A DNA stretch of 64,000 bases from a virus. The notes under the pieces are model-generated. The model was given only the letters and a program-made list of their open reading frames with translations. It was not told where the DNA came from and did not search any database. This document shows, in pieces, positions 7,621-15,337 of the stretch. The position numbers and the translations under genes are program-made. The stretch spans positions 19,535 through 83,534 of IMG/VR virus record IMGVR_UViG_3300042561_001059; one strand, 5' to 3'. How positions within the stretch are numbered: position 1 is the stretch's first letter; every line of letters starts with the position of its first letter.

Positions 7621-7636
7621 GACTAAAACATTTGTT

Positions 7637-7855
7637 ATGGACAAAGAAGAAGTTGAAGCCTTATTAAAAAAAGTGCTTTGGTTTTTAGATCTGGGCTTGC
7701 TATCACACATTGGGTATCCACCTGATGAAGATGTGCCAAATCCAGAAGATTTTATTGAAGGCTACGGCAAATGTATTGAAGATTTTCTTTATGAAACTCA
7801 ACGACTCGGATTTGATCTCAGATTACAACTCAACCAAGAGACTGGGGAATCCTGA
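7637..7855 (+). CDS. Hypothetical protein, 72 aa
   Basis: Not recognised. An acidic protein with a PPDEDVPNPEDFIEGYGKC centre, probably helical at both ends. ATG 7637 follows the hairpin. Its last 65 nt overlap the likely start of the next gene. Confidence 0.6.
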   Translation: MDKEEVEALLKKVLWFLDLGLLSHIGYPPDEDVPNPEDFIEGYGKCIEDFLYETQRLGFDLRLQLNQETGES

Positions 7856-8120
7856 TACTCCAGCCGCTGGTGACTCCAAACAACTACGTGAAAACATGCA
7901 CAACACTACCAACGTTGCTATTTCGGAATTTGATTCGTTAATGGAGCAACGTGCTTATAAAGAATTTATTGATCACTTTTCAGATACTGTTGTATCTGCT
8001 GAAGACTTGTTAAGTCCAGATCGTTTAGCAAAAGCAATTATTGAAGTGCTCCAAGAACAACAAACATATCACTTAAAACAAGCTGAGCACTATAGCAACA
8101 TCATTAAAGCTATCCAATGA
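7791..8120 (+). CDS. Hypothetical protein, 109 aa
   Basis: Not recognised. The C-terminal half is a long Gln/Leu-rich helix. ATG 7791 overlaps the previous gene by 65 nt; ATG 7896 (MHNTTNV) would avoid overlap and leave 74 residues. The stop overlaps the next gene's ATG by 4 nt. Confidence 0.6.
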   Translation: MKLNDSDLISDYNSTKRLGNPDTPAAGDSKQLRENMHNTTNVAISEFDSLMEQRAYKEFIDHFSDTVVSAEDLLSPDRLAKAIIEVLQEQQTYHLKQAEHYSNIIKAIQ

Positions 8121-8317
8121 AACCTAAAAAATTTCAATGGGTATGTCATGATTGTGGTCTGAAATATGGTAGGTGGTACCAGGGGCGTGTGTACTCTGGT
8201 CCACCAAATCACTGTGCTACTTACCACATGGGTACATGTGATGTTTGTAATGAAATCAATGTGTCTGTGACTGAAACCAGGGACTACGGTCAGTTGGTTA
8301 CTTCGAAAATACCTTGA
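8117..8317 (+). CDS. Zinc-ribbon protein, 66 aa
   Basis: A small protein with CHDC at residues ~10-13 and CDVC at ~41-44, two CxxC knuckles spaced as in a zinc ribbon, with further His and Cys between them. Such small ribbons are common in cyanophages. Nucleic-acid or protein binding is inferred. It ends the early run; a promoter-like motif follows its stop. Confidence 0.75.
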   Translation: MKPKKFQWVCHDCGLKYGRWYQGRVYSGPPNHCATYHMGTCDVCNEINVSVTETRDYGQLVTSKIP

Positions 8318-8318
8318 A

Positions 8319-8334
8319 TAGAATAAAAGAAATG
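8319..8334 (+). promoter_or_regulatory. Promoter-like motif TAGAATAAAAGAAATG
   Basis: Member of a repeated motif, TAG(A/G)ATAA followed by A/G-rich bases, found just upstream of several start codons on both strands (also 18643, 25911, 45391, 51695, 58544). It lies at a change from early-type genes to a virion gene. TAGAAT resembles a -10 box; no matching -35 is evident, so a phage-modified or phage-specific promoter is inferred. Confidence 0.45.
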
Positions 8335-8344
8335 AATTAAGTCA

Positions 8345-9664
8345 ATGCCGTTATACAGAGATCCAGGTACAAGCAATCTTTACGAAGTTGTTAAAGTACA
8401 AACATGTAGCGGTAATCCGCTTGAAGTAACAACTGCAAGTGGTAGTACTGTTTATATCCAGCCAGCTACAACAGCAGGTGATGCGTTCGGTAGATTACGT
8501 ACGTCATCACCTTTAACTCTTTTCGATTCAAGCCATCGTTATCGTGACAACGGGCTGTGGGCTACAGCTACAGGAACAGGCGGTACTTATACATTTAGCA
8601 GTGGCGAAGGTCTTGTAAACCTTAATGTCAATACAGTATCTGGTGCAAAAGTTCTTAGAGAAACAACAAAAGTTTGTTCATATCAACCAGGGAAATCCTT
8701 GCAGATTATGAATACTTTTGTTATGGCTTCTGGTAAAACAAATCTGCGACAACGTGTTGGATATTTTGGAGCTGATAATGGCATCTACTTGGAAGTAAGC
8801 GGTACTAGCTCACCAACTTTTGTTGAGCGCAATTCGGTTTCAGGTTCTCTTGCAGAAACGCGAGTAGCCCAAGCTAATTGGAACATTGATAAATTAGATG
8901 GTAATGGCCCTTCTGGGTTTACTCTTGACATTGCTAAAGCTCAAATCCAGTGGGCAGATATTGAATGGCTTGGCTTGGGAACGGTGCGTATTGGATTTGT
9001 TATTAATGGTCAACTTGTTCATTGTCATTCTTTTCATCACGCTAATTTAATTACATCTACTTATATGACAACAGCATCTTTGCCGTTGCGTTATGAAATT
9101 GAAAATCTTGGAACTACAGCAAGTAGCAGCACATTAAAACAAGTGTGTTCAACTGCAATATCTGAAGGTGGCTATGAATTGCGTGGTGCTCAAAACGCTG
9201 TAGGTATCCCTGTTAATACGCCGTATACATTAACAACTGCACCAACTGTTTACCCTCTTGTTTCTCTTCGTCTTAAGTCCACGCGGTTAGATGCCATTGT
9301 TATTTTGACTGCACTGTCCCTTATGGGGATTACCAACAATGCAAGTTATAACTGGAAAGTTGTTCTTGGTGGTACCACGACGGGTGGTACTTGGTCGAAC
9401 TTAGGAGATGATTCATCTGTTGAGTACAAGATTGACGGTTCTTCCTTTACGCAAGGTACTGGACGTATCCTTGCTAGTGGGTTTACCAACGGTTCAAACC
9501 AGGGTTCTGCTGTAGTTGATATCCTTAAAGAAGCTTTGTTTAAGTTTCAATTAGAACGAAATAGTTTTACTGGAACAACAACTGAATTAACTCTAGTTTG
9601 CAGTAGTGAAGATAATAATGCACAAGTGTTAGCTGCTATGGACTGGGAAGAAATTAGCCGTTGA
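8345..9664 (+). CDS. Virion structural protein, 439 aa
   Basis: The N-terminal region contains DAFGRLRTSSPLTLFDS, a motif I recall from phage structural or receptor-binding proteins. The rest is Ser/Thr/Gly-rich and beta-rich, as expected for a fibre or tail-associated protein, with no signal peptide. It follows a promoter-like motif and begins a late-type unit that continues with the Dps-like gene. Confidence 0.65.
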   Translation: MPLYRDPGTSNLYEVVKVQTCSGNPLEVTTASGSTVYIQPATTAGDAFGRLRTSSPLTLFDSSHRYRDNGLWATATGTGGTYTFSSGEGLVNLNVNTVSGAKVLRETTKVCSYQPGKSLQIMNTFVMASGKTNLRQRVGYFGADNGIYLEVSGTSSPTFVERNSVSGSLAETRVAQANWNIDKLDGNGPSGFTLDIAKAQIQWADIEWLGLGTVRIGFVINGQLVHCHSFHHANLITSTYMTTASLPLRYEIENLGTTASSSTLKQVCSTAISEGGYELRGAQNAVGIPVNTPYTLTTAPTVYPLVSLRLKSTRLDAIVILTALSLMGITNNASYNWKVVLGGTTTGGTWSNLGDDSSVEYKIDGSSFTQGTGRILASGFTNGSNQGSAVVDILKEALFKFQLERNSFTGTTTELTLVCSSEDNNAQVLAAMDWEEISR

Positions 9665-9705
9665 GGTGTTAACGGCTGATAAACTGGAAGTACTGATAGA
9701 AACTT

Positions 9706-10257
9706 ATGTATACCCCTGGTCCTCAAACAGTTCCTGTGCCCCAGGCTCCTGTGGTACAAGAGGTTCCTCAACCACAAGAGAAGCCCAAGACACCTGCTAA
9801 ATCCAAAGGCAATGATGTTGGTGGGTTCATCCAGCAGGTGATTGGACTGGCTGCGTACGTGCATCAACTGCAGGTGCAATCACACTTACTTCATTTCAAC
9901 TATGAAGGATCAAACTTTTTAGGTGTTCATAAGTTTTTAGGTAAACAATATGAAGCCCATCAAGAACAATTTGACAAGTTAGGTGAGTTTATTCGTTCGA
10001 TGGATTATTTGCTTCCACAGTGTTACAACGGTTTGATAGATGCAAGCCCTGAGTTTAAACATGTATCTAGTTATAAAGGTACAGAAATGCTTGGCGTGTA
10101 CTATAAAAACCTTGAAGAGCTTGGCATGAAAACTAAAAAGTTAGAACCTATTGCCGCTAAAGTTGGTGCAATTGATATTCAAAACTATATGGCTGAGTTA
10201 TGTGGTGAAGCATTTAAAGCAGCCTGGATGATTAAAGCAACACTTAGAAACGGTTAA
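9706..10257 (+). CDS. Dps-like ferritin-fold protein, 183 aa
   Basis: Resembles Dps, the iron-storing and DNA-protecting mini-ferritin. After a Pro/Gln-rich extension (residues 1-35), the sequence has HFNYEGSNFLGVH. His63, His75, Asp90 and Glu94 have exactly the spacing of E. coli Dps ferroxidase residues His51, His63, Asp78 and Glu82; the fifth ligand (Asp67) falls on Gly79. Length is near the family norm once the extension is removed. Protection of DNA from iron-driven oxidation during infection is the natural reading. A ferritin-like structural protein without iron chemistry is the alternative. Confidence 0.65.
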   Translation: MYTPGPQTVPVPQAPVVQEVPQPQEKPKTPAKSKGNDVGGFIQQVIGLAAYVHQLQVQSHLLHFNYEGSNFLGVHKFLGKQYEAHQEQFDKLGEFIRSMDYLLPQCYNGLIDASPEFKHVSSYKGTEMLGVYYKNLEELGMKTKKLEPIAAKVGAIDIQNYMAELCGEAFKAAWMIKATLRNG

Positions 10258-10505
10258 TCGCTCCAGTGTTCAAGTCTGTGGCAGTTACAACAAAGTGGAA
10301 TGCATTTACTAATCTCTTCTTCTATTCTTTCCCAGCCATAGCCGTGATTGACCATATTTGATATATTGTGATCCTTGTCACCAATGTGATGAAACTCAAG
10401 GACACGATGATCGACTATGCCGCATTTGTTGCAGGACAAAGTCTTTTTATATTCCAAGAACTTGTTACGATTTTTTTGAAGTTTTTGCTTAGAAGTTGGC
10501 AACAA
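10254..10505 (-). CDS. HNH endonuclease, 83 aa
   Basis: A compact HNH nuclease. It has CNKCG near residue 25, LEFHHIGDK (the first His pair) near residue 37, and CIPLCCNCHRLEH near the end, giving the Cys4 zinc site and HNH catalytic His residues. Convergent with the Dps-like gene, overlapping its stop by 4 nt. Free-standing HNH genes of this size are often mobile (homing) elements in phages. Confidence 0.85.
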   Translation of the reverse strand: MLPTSKQKLQKNRNKFLEYKKTLSCNKCGIVDHRVLEFHHIGDKDHNISNMVNHGYGWERIEEEISKCIPLCCNCHRLEHWSD

Positions 10506-10536
10506 GTAAACAAATAACTTGCGTAAGTATAGTCAA

Positions 10537-11076
10537 TTAATTGTTGAAATATTGTTTGACTGTGTCGATAGACACAGGCGTAAAATCATTGCGTTCTACA
10601 CATGCGTTGAAATATCTTTTATCGGGTTCATCTCCATCCATCACAAGATGGCAATGGGTATGACCGTGAACATTTCCTCGATAGTGACCAGATAAACAAG
10701 AAGGGTGGACAGGGATGTGTGTAAAGATCAGGCCACCAAGAAAGTCAGAGCCTGGCCTGAAGAAAAATGCACCGCGTACATCTTCAAAGTACTGAGAGAA
10801 ATCTTTTAATTGACCCTGGTCATGGTTACCACGGATCAAAATCTTTCTGCCGTTTAGGCGGGTGAGTAATTTAAGGCTTGGTCTAGGTATAACAACATCG
10901 CCTAGGTGATACACAGTGTCATGGTTACCCACGGTGTTGTTCCAGTTGGTAACTATGGTTTCATCCATTTCTTCTACGCAAGAGAATGGACGCAACAACT
11001 CACCATTAGGGTCAACAAAAGAAAGACTTTTGGCGTGACCAAAGTGTGTGTCTGCAATAACAAAGATATTTGCCAT
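10537..11076 (-). CDS. Calcineurin-like metallophosphoesterase, 179 aa
   Basis: All five metallophosphoesterase blocks are present in order: DTHFGH (residues 9-14), GDVV, GNHD, a late TH pair and GHTH. These coordinate two metal ions. The compact length fits small phage and bacterial phosphodiesterases. The substrate cannot be told; cyclic nucleotide or nucleic-acid 3' phosphate are options. The start is 17 nt downstream of a tRNA-like element on the same strand. Confidence 0.9.
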   Translation of the reverse strand: MANIFVIADTHFGHAKSLSFVDPNGELLRPFSCVEEMDETIVTNWNNTVGNHDTVYHLGDVVIPRPSLKLLTRLNGRKILIRGNHDQGQLKDFSQYFEDVRGAFFFRPGSDFLGGLIFTHIPVHPSCLSGHYRGNVHGHTHCHLVMDGDEPDKRYFNACVERNDFTPVSIDTVKQYFNN

Positions 11077-11092
11077 GCATCTAGTTTAGAGT

Positions 11093-11192
11093 CGTCTGTA
11101 TGGGATTTGAACCCACATCGCTTATCCCACTGAAAGCGCTGCGTCCAGCACCCAGGTGAAAGGCCGCCTTATCCGTTAGTTCGCAACAGACG
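11093..11192 (-). ncRNA. tRNA-like element, 100 nt
   Basis: On the minus strand a perfect 7-bp acceptor-type stem (CGTCTGT with ACAGACG) closes the element. A canonical T-arm with the GGTTCAAATCC core precedes the 3' strand. A D-loop-like GGATAAGG is present, and a 5-bp stem CGCTT/AAGCG could be a long variable arm. The middle does not give a normal anticodon arm: the best candidate has a mismatch and lacks T at position 33. It may be a decayed or interrupted class II tRNA, or a tRNA mimic. Confidence 0.5.
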
Positions 11193-11202
11193 AAAGTTGT
11201 AG

Positions 11203-11235
11203 CAATAAAAATTCCTGGTTGCTCAAGCCAGGAAC
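11203..11235 (-). terminator. Intrinsic terminator
   Basis: On the minus strand a 7-bp stem (TTCCTGG with CCAGGAA) is followed at once by TTTTTATT. It ends transcription of the Lys-rich small-protein operon and separates it from the tRNA-like element. The loop contains TTGAGCAA, complementary to an 8-nt stretch 41 nt upstream (11267-11274). Confidence 0.8.
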
Positions 11236-11285
11236 AGCAATCTCGGAATCCCATCCTAATGGATAGTTGAGCAATGTGATTATAA

Positions 11286-11456
11286 CTACTTTTTCTTGGC
11301 CGCAGCTTCTTTCTTTTTAGCGATCATCTCTTTGAACTTGTCACGAGCGGCAGCTTGTTTGTCGGTAGCGCCAGCCTTGCCTTTAGCAGGAGCGGCCTTA
11401 CCTTTCATCTCAGGCTTCATTTTGCCTTTGGCGGCAGGAGCTTCTTTCTTTTTCAT
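11286..11456 (-). CDS. Lys/Ala-rich basic protein, 56 aa
   Basis: A highly basic protein made of Lys, Ala, Gly and Pro (starts MKKKEAPAAKGK and ends EAAAKKK), like the tails of histone H1-type proteins. DNA or RNA compaction is the simplest guess. It is the last gene before the terminator in a four-gene minus-strand operon. No distinct fold is predicted. Confidence 0.65.
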   Translation of the reverse strand: MKKKEAPAAKGKMKPEMKGKAAPAKGKAGATDKQAAARDKFKEMIAKKKEAAAKKK

Positions 11457-11485
11457 GATGTTTTAGGAGCTATTACAATTTTAAC

Positions 11486-11680
11486 TCACTTCTTTTTGCG
11501 GGCAGCTTTACTAGCTTTCTTTGCTGCTTCTGTATTAGGAACAAACTGCTTGCCTTGTTTGCTGCCAGCTTTTTTCTTGGCATCTGTTTTGATACGTTCC
11601 TCTTTTGAAAGAGCAGCCCATGCTTTCTCTGGGAGGTAACGTTTGGTTTGTCCTTTCTCAATCGCTTTATCGGCTGCCAT
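11486..11680 (-). CDS. C-terminal half of a DUF5872-like protein, 64 aa
   Basis: Contains KRYLPEKAWAALSKEER and GSKQGKQFVPNT, which I recall as the C-terminal block of the DUF5872 family. The N-terminal block of the same family is encoded by the gene at 12642-12926. A 319-residue ORF lies between the two. Very basic; function of the family is unknown. Either the two halves work as separate chains or this is a broken gene kept open. Confidence 0.65.
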   Translation of the reverse strand: MAADKAIEKGQTKRYLPEKAWAALSKEERIKTDAKKKAGSKQGKQFVPNTEAAKKASKAARKKK

Positions 11681-11682
11681 TG

Positions 11683-12642
11683 TTAACGAATGTTAATGGG
11701 ATATGTAAATGATTTATCAGGCATTTTCATTACAATTGAACGACCAAAAAAAGTAAGTGGATGACTTGTTGTTGAAACTGTTTGCTCTTTTTTGTTAGAT
11801 AGTTGTATTTCTTTTGCAGCATTTAAAGCCATTTCTTGAGAAGGATCTGGAAGAATAACACCCCCAGGAAGTGGTCCAATAGGAGCTTTTGCATCTGCAG
11901 CTCCATAAACAAAATCGTATTTTTCATTTGCGGTATATCCGTCTTTAGTTGGGTTAAACCATAAACTTCCAAAAGAAGTAGCAGGGGAAGTTAAAGGATT
12001 ATTATCAAGAGCAGAGTATGCATAAAAAGGAACGTCTCCTTGCTTAATCCTATTTAACTTGCTTTTTTCTTGAGCAAGTGCATTATTTATCTCTTGCGGC
12101 TGTGGTACATACCCACCAAATGGACCTGATGCAGTTGCTTGTTGTAGTGGAAATTTATTATTACGCAATGCATCCAGCATTGAAGATAAATTTTCTACAA
12201 GTGATTGGGATTCTTTAATTCTTTTGCCGGTATTAACAACAGATGTATCTAAAATTTCTTTAATGCCACGTGTTGCGCGTTCAGGTATTTGAAGATTTTT
12301 ATTACCTAAACCTGTGTAATATCTACTAAATAAATTAACGCTAAAAGGAAGTGCGTTTAATCCAGAAGCAATTGCATCTTGTACTGGTTCTGGAGATGTT
12401 TTAATAGTTCTCTCAACAAAAGGCTGGGCATTGGCTATGCCAGTAGCTGCTGAATCAATTAAAGCTGCTTTCCTCCGTTCAAAACCACTAGGTTGTTGAT
12501 TTTTAGGAATACTCGATCTTTGGAAAGCTGCTCCAATAGGTGTTGCTGCACCGCCAGGAAGAAATCCTCCAAAAACATTTTTATCTACCTGACCGTAACT
12601 ACGGTTTACGCGATTAAGAAACTGTTGAAATAAATCGCTCAT
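11683..12642 (-). CDS. Hypothetical protein, 319 aa
   Basis: Not recognised. It is Asn/Ser/Pro-rich with many short helices and no membrane segment, similar in character to the internal or minor virion proteins in the right part of the window. It sits with 1-3 nt spacing between two genes that look like halves of one family, so it may be an insertion. Confidence 0.75.
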   Translation of the reverse strand: MSDLFQQFLNRVNRSYGQVDKNVFGGFLPGGAATPIGAAFQRSSIPKNQQPSGFERRKAALIDSAATGIANAQPFVERTIKTSPEPVQDAIASGLNALPFSVNLFSRYYTGLGNKNLQIPERATRGIKEILDTSVVNTGKRIKESQSLVENLSSMLDALRNNKFPLQQATASGPFGGYVPQPQEINNALAQEKSKLNRIKQGDVPFYAYSALDNNPLTSPATSFGSLWFNPTKDGYTANEKYDFVYGAADAKAPIGPLPGGVILPDPSQEMALNAAKEIQLSNKKEQTVSTTSHPLTFFGRSIVMKMPDKSFTYPINIR

Positions 12643-12926
12643 TATTTTGACTCCTTATACTTTTTGGCCGCTGATTTAGCTTTAGATCTTTTTTCATACT
12701 CTTCTCGAGTGCTCCATTTTTCCTTGCCCCACTTCTCTAAATTTTTTTGCTTCTCACCCTTACCACCCTTGTATCCGCCACCAGCTTTCTCATATTCCTG
12801 AGCAACCAGTTGAGCCTTACGTGCGCTCCACTGACCTGCTTTCCCGCCACGGGTGCCAGCTATAACGCGATCTTTAATTCGTTCACGCAACTCTGGTTTT
12901 GAATACTTGCTATCGTCTTGCGCCAC
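12642..12926 (-). CDS. N-terminal half of a DUF5872-like protein, 94 aa
   Basis: Contains KPELRERIKDRVIAGTRGG, GQWSARKAQLVAQEYEKAGG and GYKGGK, matching my recollection of the first block of DUF5872. Basic and helical. It stops where the family normally continues into the KRYLPKKAW block, which is found two genes downstream. The stop overlaps the next start by one base. Confidence 0.65.
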   Translation of the reverse strand: MAQDDSKYSKPELRERIKDRVIAGTRGGKAGQWSARKAQLVAQEYEKAGGGYKGGKGEKQKNLEKWGKEKWSTREEYEKRSKAKSAAKKYKESK

Positions 12927-12970
12927 ACGCAGTACTGTTGACCGTACTAACTATTTTAAGTCAACAGTAT

Positions 12971-13192
12971 TTAACCCATAAAGAATGGGGGTTTGCTGCC
13001 AGGGTTCTTGGATTTTTCTTCCATGTGACGCATTACATCCTCAAGAGATTCAACTGCTTCAAGCCTCATCAACATGTCGGTAAGACTTGAAATAACAATG
13101 GGATGCTCAGATCTTGCAGCGAAAGCAAGTGCATCACGCAGATTGTTCGTTGCTTGAGTAATTGATTCCTTGACTTGACTGCTCAAAGCCAT
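12971..13192 (-). CDS. Hypothetical helical protein, 73 aa
   Basis: A helical protein with NNLRDALAFAARSEHPIVIS and a polar tail, of a kind I recall in cyanophages without a function. ATG 13192 is preferred because the 16 upstream codons overlap another likely gene. It overlaps that gene by 59 nt. Confidence 0.65.
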   Translation of the reverse strand: MALSSQVKESITQATNNLRDALAFAARSEHPIVISSLTDMLMRLEAVESLEDVMRHMEEKSKNPGSKPPFFMG

Positions 13193-13331
13193 TTGAGATT
13201 CCTTGGGTTTCGTTGTCAGTATAAACATTGTTTTTTGCATTTTGTTTGGATAAGGTCAAACTTTGAAGCAACGCATCGTGTTGATTCAAGAATTCAAGGC
13301 CTTGTGCCAGGGTCTCTTGATATTGTTGCAT
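13134..13331 (-). CDS. Hypothetical protein, 65 aa
   Basis: Gln/Ser/Asn-rich small protein with an N-terminal helix (QETLAQGLEFLNQHDALLQS). Not recognised. Its tail overlaps the next gene in a different frame. It could be a scaffold- or virion-associated peptide; evidence is only the open frame and operon position. Confidence 0.5.
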   Translation of the reverse strand: MQQYQETLAQGLEFLNQHDALLQSLTLSKQNAKNNVYTDNETQGISNGFEQSSQGINYSSNEQSA

Positions 13332-13388
13332 ATTCAGTGACCTTACAAAATACGGGAAACTTTAATTAATTGTAGTGGTTTAATCCTT

Positions 13389-14126
13389 TTAAGACAACTT
13401 GTGTAGCACTGGAATGTTGTACATACCAATGTTTCCGTAGCCGCTATCTTCAAAGGCAAAGCAGATGTTTGTGGTATCGCAATCCCAGGTGAGAGTGCGG
13501 GGGTTTACACCTGAGAAACGCAATCCCTGAGCAAACGGAAGTGCTTTGTAAACACAAAAACAATTAAAGGTGGAAGCAACGGGAAGAAGATCAGGAAGTT
13601 CTGAGACTTTGGGGCCTTTATATTCGGAATCATCTGGGTTGACACGTGTTGCCCAACTGTCATAAATCCAGTCAGCCACACCAAATCCATGGGGGAGAAC
13701 ACTGTAACCAGAAGCAATATCTAAGTCTGAATACAGAAGAGGACTGATTTGCTCTGGGCTATACAAGATGTCTGGCTCGATGCACACAACCTTGTCGAAT
13801 AAAGCAAGTCCATAAAGATCATTGATTTGATCCAGGGTTTTGTTTCTAGCTTCTGCCAAATAGCGAACCCTTTCTTCTGCTTTGATTGAACCGAAGTATG
13901 GCCAACCAAGATCAGAGGTCGTCACTTTTACGGCCTCAAAATGGTTCTGAAATTTTTTTTCGACTAAACGCAGGACTTGTTTGGTGTTATCCTCTGAGTC
14001 ATTCTCAAATACAGATAAGTAAAATTTAATGTCTGGGTTCTGTTTGATAAGTAAAATTAATTGATCACACCATGTTGGTACATGTGGGCCACGGTTGCGG
14101 ATGATGGTTGAGATCAGGCAGCGCAT
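13389..14126 (-). CDS. Glycosyltransferase, CMT1/GT69-like, 245 aa
   Basis: Contains FENDSEDNT near residue 41, RVRYLAEARN, and an acidic CIEPDILY stretch, an arrangement I recall from alpha-mannosyltransferases related to the CMT1 family. A second protein with the same blocks is encoded at 16368. The start overlaps the stop of the ColD-like gene by 13 nt, so the two are co-translated. Predicted to transfer a sugar, perhaps from the GDP-sugar made next door, to a phage or host glycan. The acceptor is unknown. Confidence 0.7.
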   Translation of the reverse strand: MRCLISTIIRNRGPHVPTWCDQLILLIKQNPDIKFYLSVFENDSEDNTKQVLRLVEKKFQNHFEAVKVTTSDLGWPYFGSIKAEERVRYLAEARNKTLDQINDLYGLALFDKVVCIEPDILYSPEQISPLLYSDLDIASGYSVLPHGFGVADWIYDSWATRVNPDDSEYKGPKVSELPDLLPVASTFNCFCVYKALPFAQGLRFSGVNPRTLTWDCDTTNICFAFEDSGYGNIGMYNIPVLHKLS

Positions 14127-15298
14127 TTGTAAAGCTCCTTTGCCATACGGATGATTTGAGATTCAGTTACGAAATGGTTGTTGCCAATATAAAAAGAGTT
14201 CGTGTGAATCTCTTCGCTATTGGGAAGGTAAGGATCTTGTTGGTAATCATGCATAAATGGTTGCTTTAATAGGTTACCAACGAGGAATGGACGTGTTTCT
14301 ACGCCAAGAAAATTGAGTTTGTCTTTGAGAACTTGTTTTGTTCTTTCGGTACTGCAATGAAATGGTAGGGTCATGGCACTGTTTCCTGTGGGACATGGCA
14401 TGTATTTGATCCAAGGGTGTCCTACCAGCTCATGGAAGAACGTTGTGTAATTACGGTTGCGCTGTTTGATAAAGCTATTGAGTTTCTTGAGTTGGACCAG
14501 GCCCAAGACTGCGCCTAACTCCGTGTTCCTGAAGTTGTAGCCTTCGGTTGGGAACAGGAATGAAGGGTCAATATCAGGTGCCAAATCTTCTTCTAGCTTG
14601 CGATAACGAGGAAGCATCTCCCTTGCTAAACCATGAGAACGTTTGGCACGCATCAAATTGTATAAATCGATACTATCAGTGGAGACCATGCCACCCTCAA
14701 TGGTTGTCATGTGGTGACCAAAGTAGAAGGAGAAGGTTGAGCCAAGGCCTTCATTTCCTACTTTTTTGTTGCTGCCATTGAGAGCGCCATGTGATTCACA
14801 GCAGTCTTCCAGGATGTGGGCATGCGGCCAATACTGTTTGATCTGTTTCAAGTTGTTGGCAAACCCCATGATGTGTGTTACATACACAATGTCAGGTTCA
14901 AAGCCAACTTCTCTGAGGCGTTTTAGAGATTCGTAGGTTGGGCTGTAGGTTGCATAGTCAATGTCGTAAAAGAAAATTGAATGGCCCTGTTGCCGGAACG
15001 TTGAGATGTTGGTTGCCCAGTTGACGGCAGGGCAAAGAATTTTTAGCTTTTTGTTCTTGTTGAAATATAAGTCTCGTACTGCGTCCAAGAGAAGGGTGTT
15101 GGCAGTTGATCCACTACTTACAAACAAAGAATATTTTCTTCCCTGCCAGGAGGACCACTCTTTTTCAAGTTGGAGACACTTGGGACCGTTGGTGAAACGG
15201 TCACTGGTAAGAATAAATTTGATTAGGGCAAACTTTTCGTCAAAACCAATGGTGTTTTTTTGAAGCGGCCATTTGAATTTCGACATACTGCACCACAT
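14114..15298 (-). CDS. ColD-like sugar dehydratase (DegT fold), 394 aa
   Basis: A PLP enzyme of the DegT/DnrJ/EryC1/StrS fold with SSGSTANTLL (cofactor phosphate site), EDCCESHGA, and FYFGHHMTTIEGG. The PLP lysine of aminotransferases is replaced by His195 (first of HH), as in ColD (GDP-4-keto-6-deoxymannose 3-dehydratase, His188). The EGYNFRNTELGAVLGLVQLKKL block also follows ColD. Expected reaction: removal of the C3 hydroxyl of GDP-4-keto-6-deoxymannose. That substrate is the product of the divergent neighbour gmd, 39 nt away. The start may instead be ATG 15286. Confidence 0.75.
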   Translation of the reverse strand: MWCSMSKFKWPLQKNTIGFDEKFALIKFILTSDRFTNGPKCLQLEKEWSSWQGRKYSLFVSSGSTANTLLLDAVRDLYFNKNKKLKILCPAVNWATNISTFRQQGHSIFFYDIDYATYSPTYESLKRLREVGFEPDIVYVTHIMGFANNLKQIKQYWPHAHILEDCCESHGALNGSNKKVGNEGLGSTFSFYFGHHMTTIEGGMVSTDSIDLYNLMRAKRSHGLAREMLPRYRKLEEDLAPDIDPSFLFPTEGYNFRNTELGAVLGLVQLKKLNSFIKQRNRNYTTFFHELVGHPWIKYMPCPTGNSAMTLPFHCSTERTKQVLKDKLNFLGVETRPFLVGNLLKQPFMHDYQQDPYLPNSEEIHTNSFYIGNNHFVTESQIIRMAKELYKCAA

Positions 15299-15337
15299 AA
15301 ATTCTTGGTTATAGTGTCAGTATAAGGAATAATTTCC

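Noticed and set aside
11093-11192. The tRNA-like element as a phage attachment site
   Set aside because: The integrase gene is 17 kb away and no second copy of the acceptor or T-arm sequence was noticed near it.
11355-11639. Plus-strand ORF opposite the Lys-rich small genes
   Set aside because: The Phe/Leu-rich product is the usual antisense image of Lys-rich codons. The minus-strand frames have stop/start layout and a terminator.
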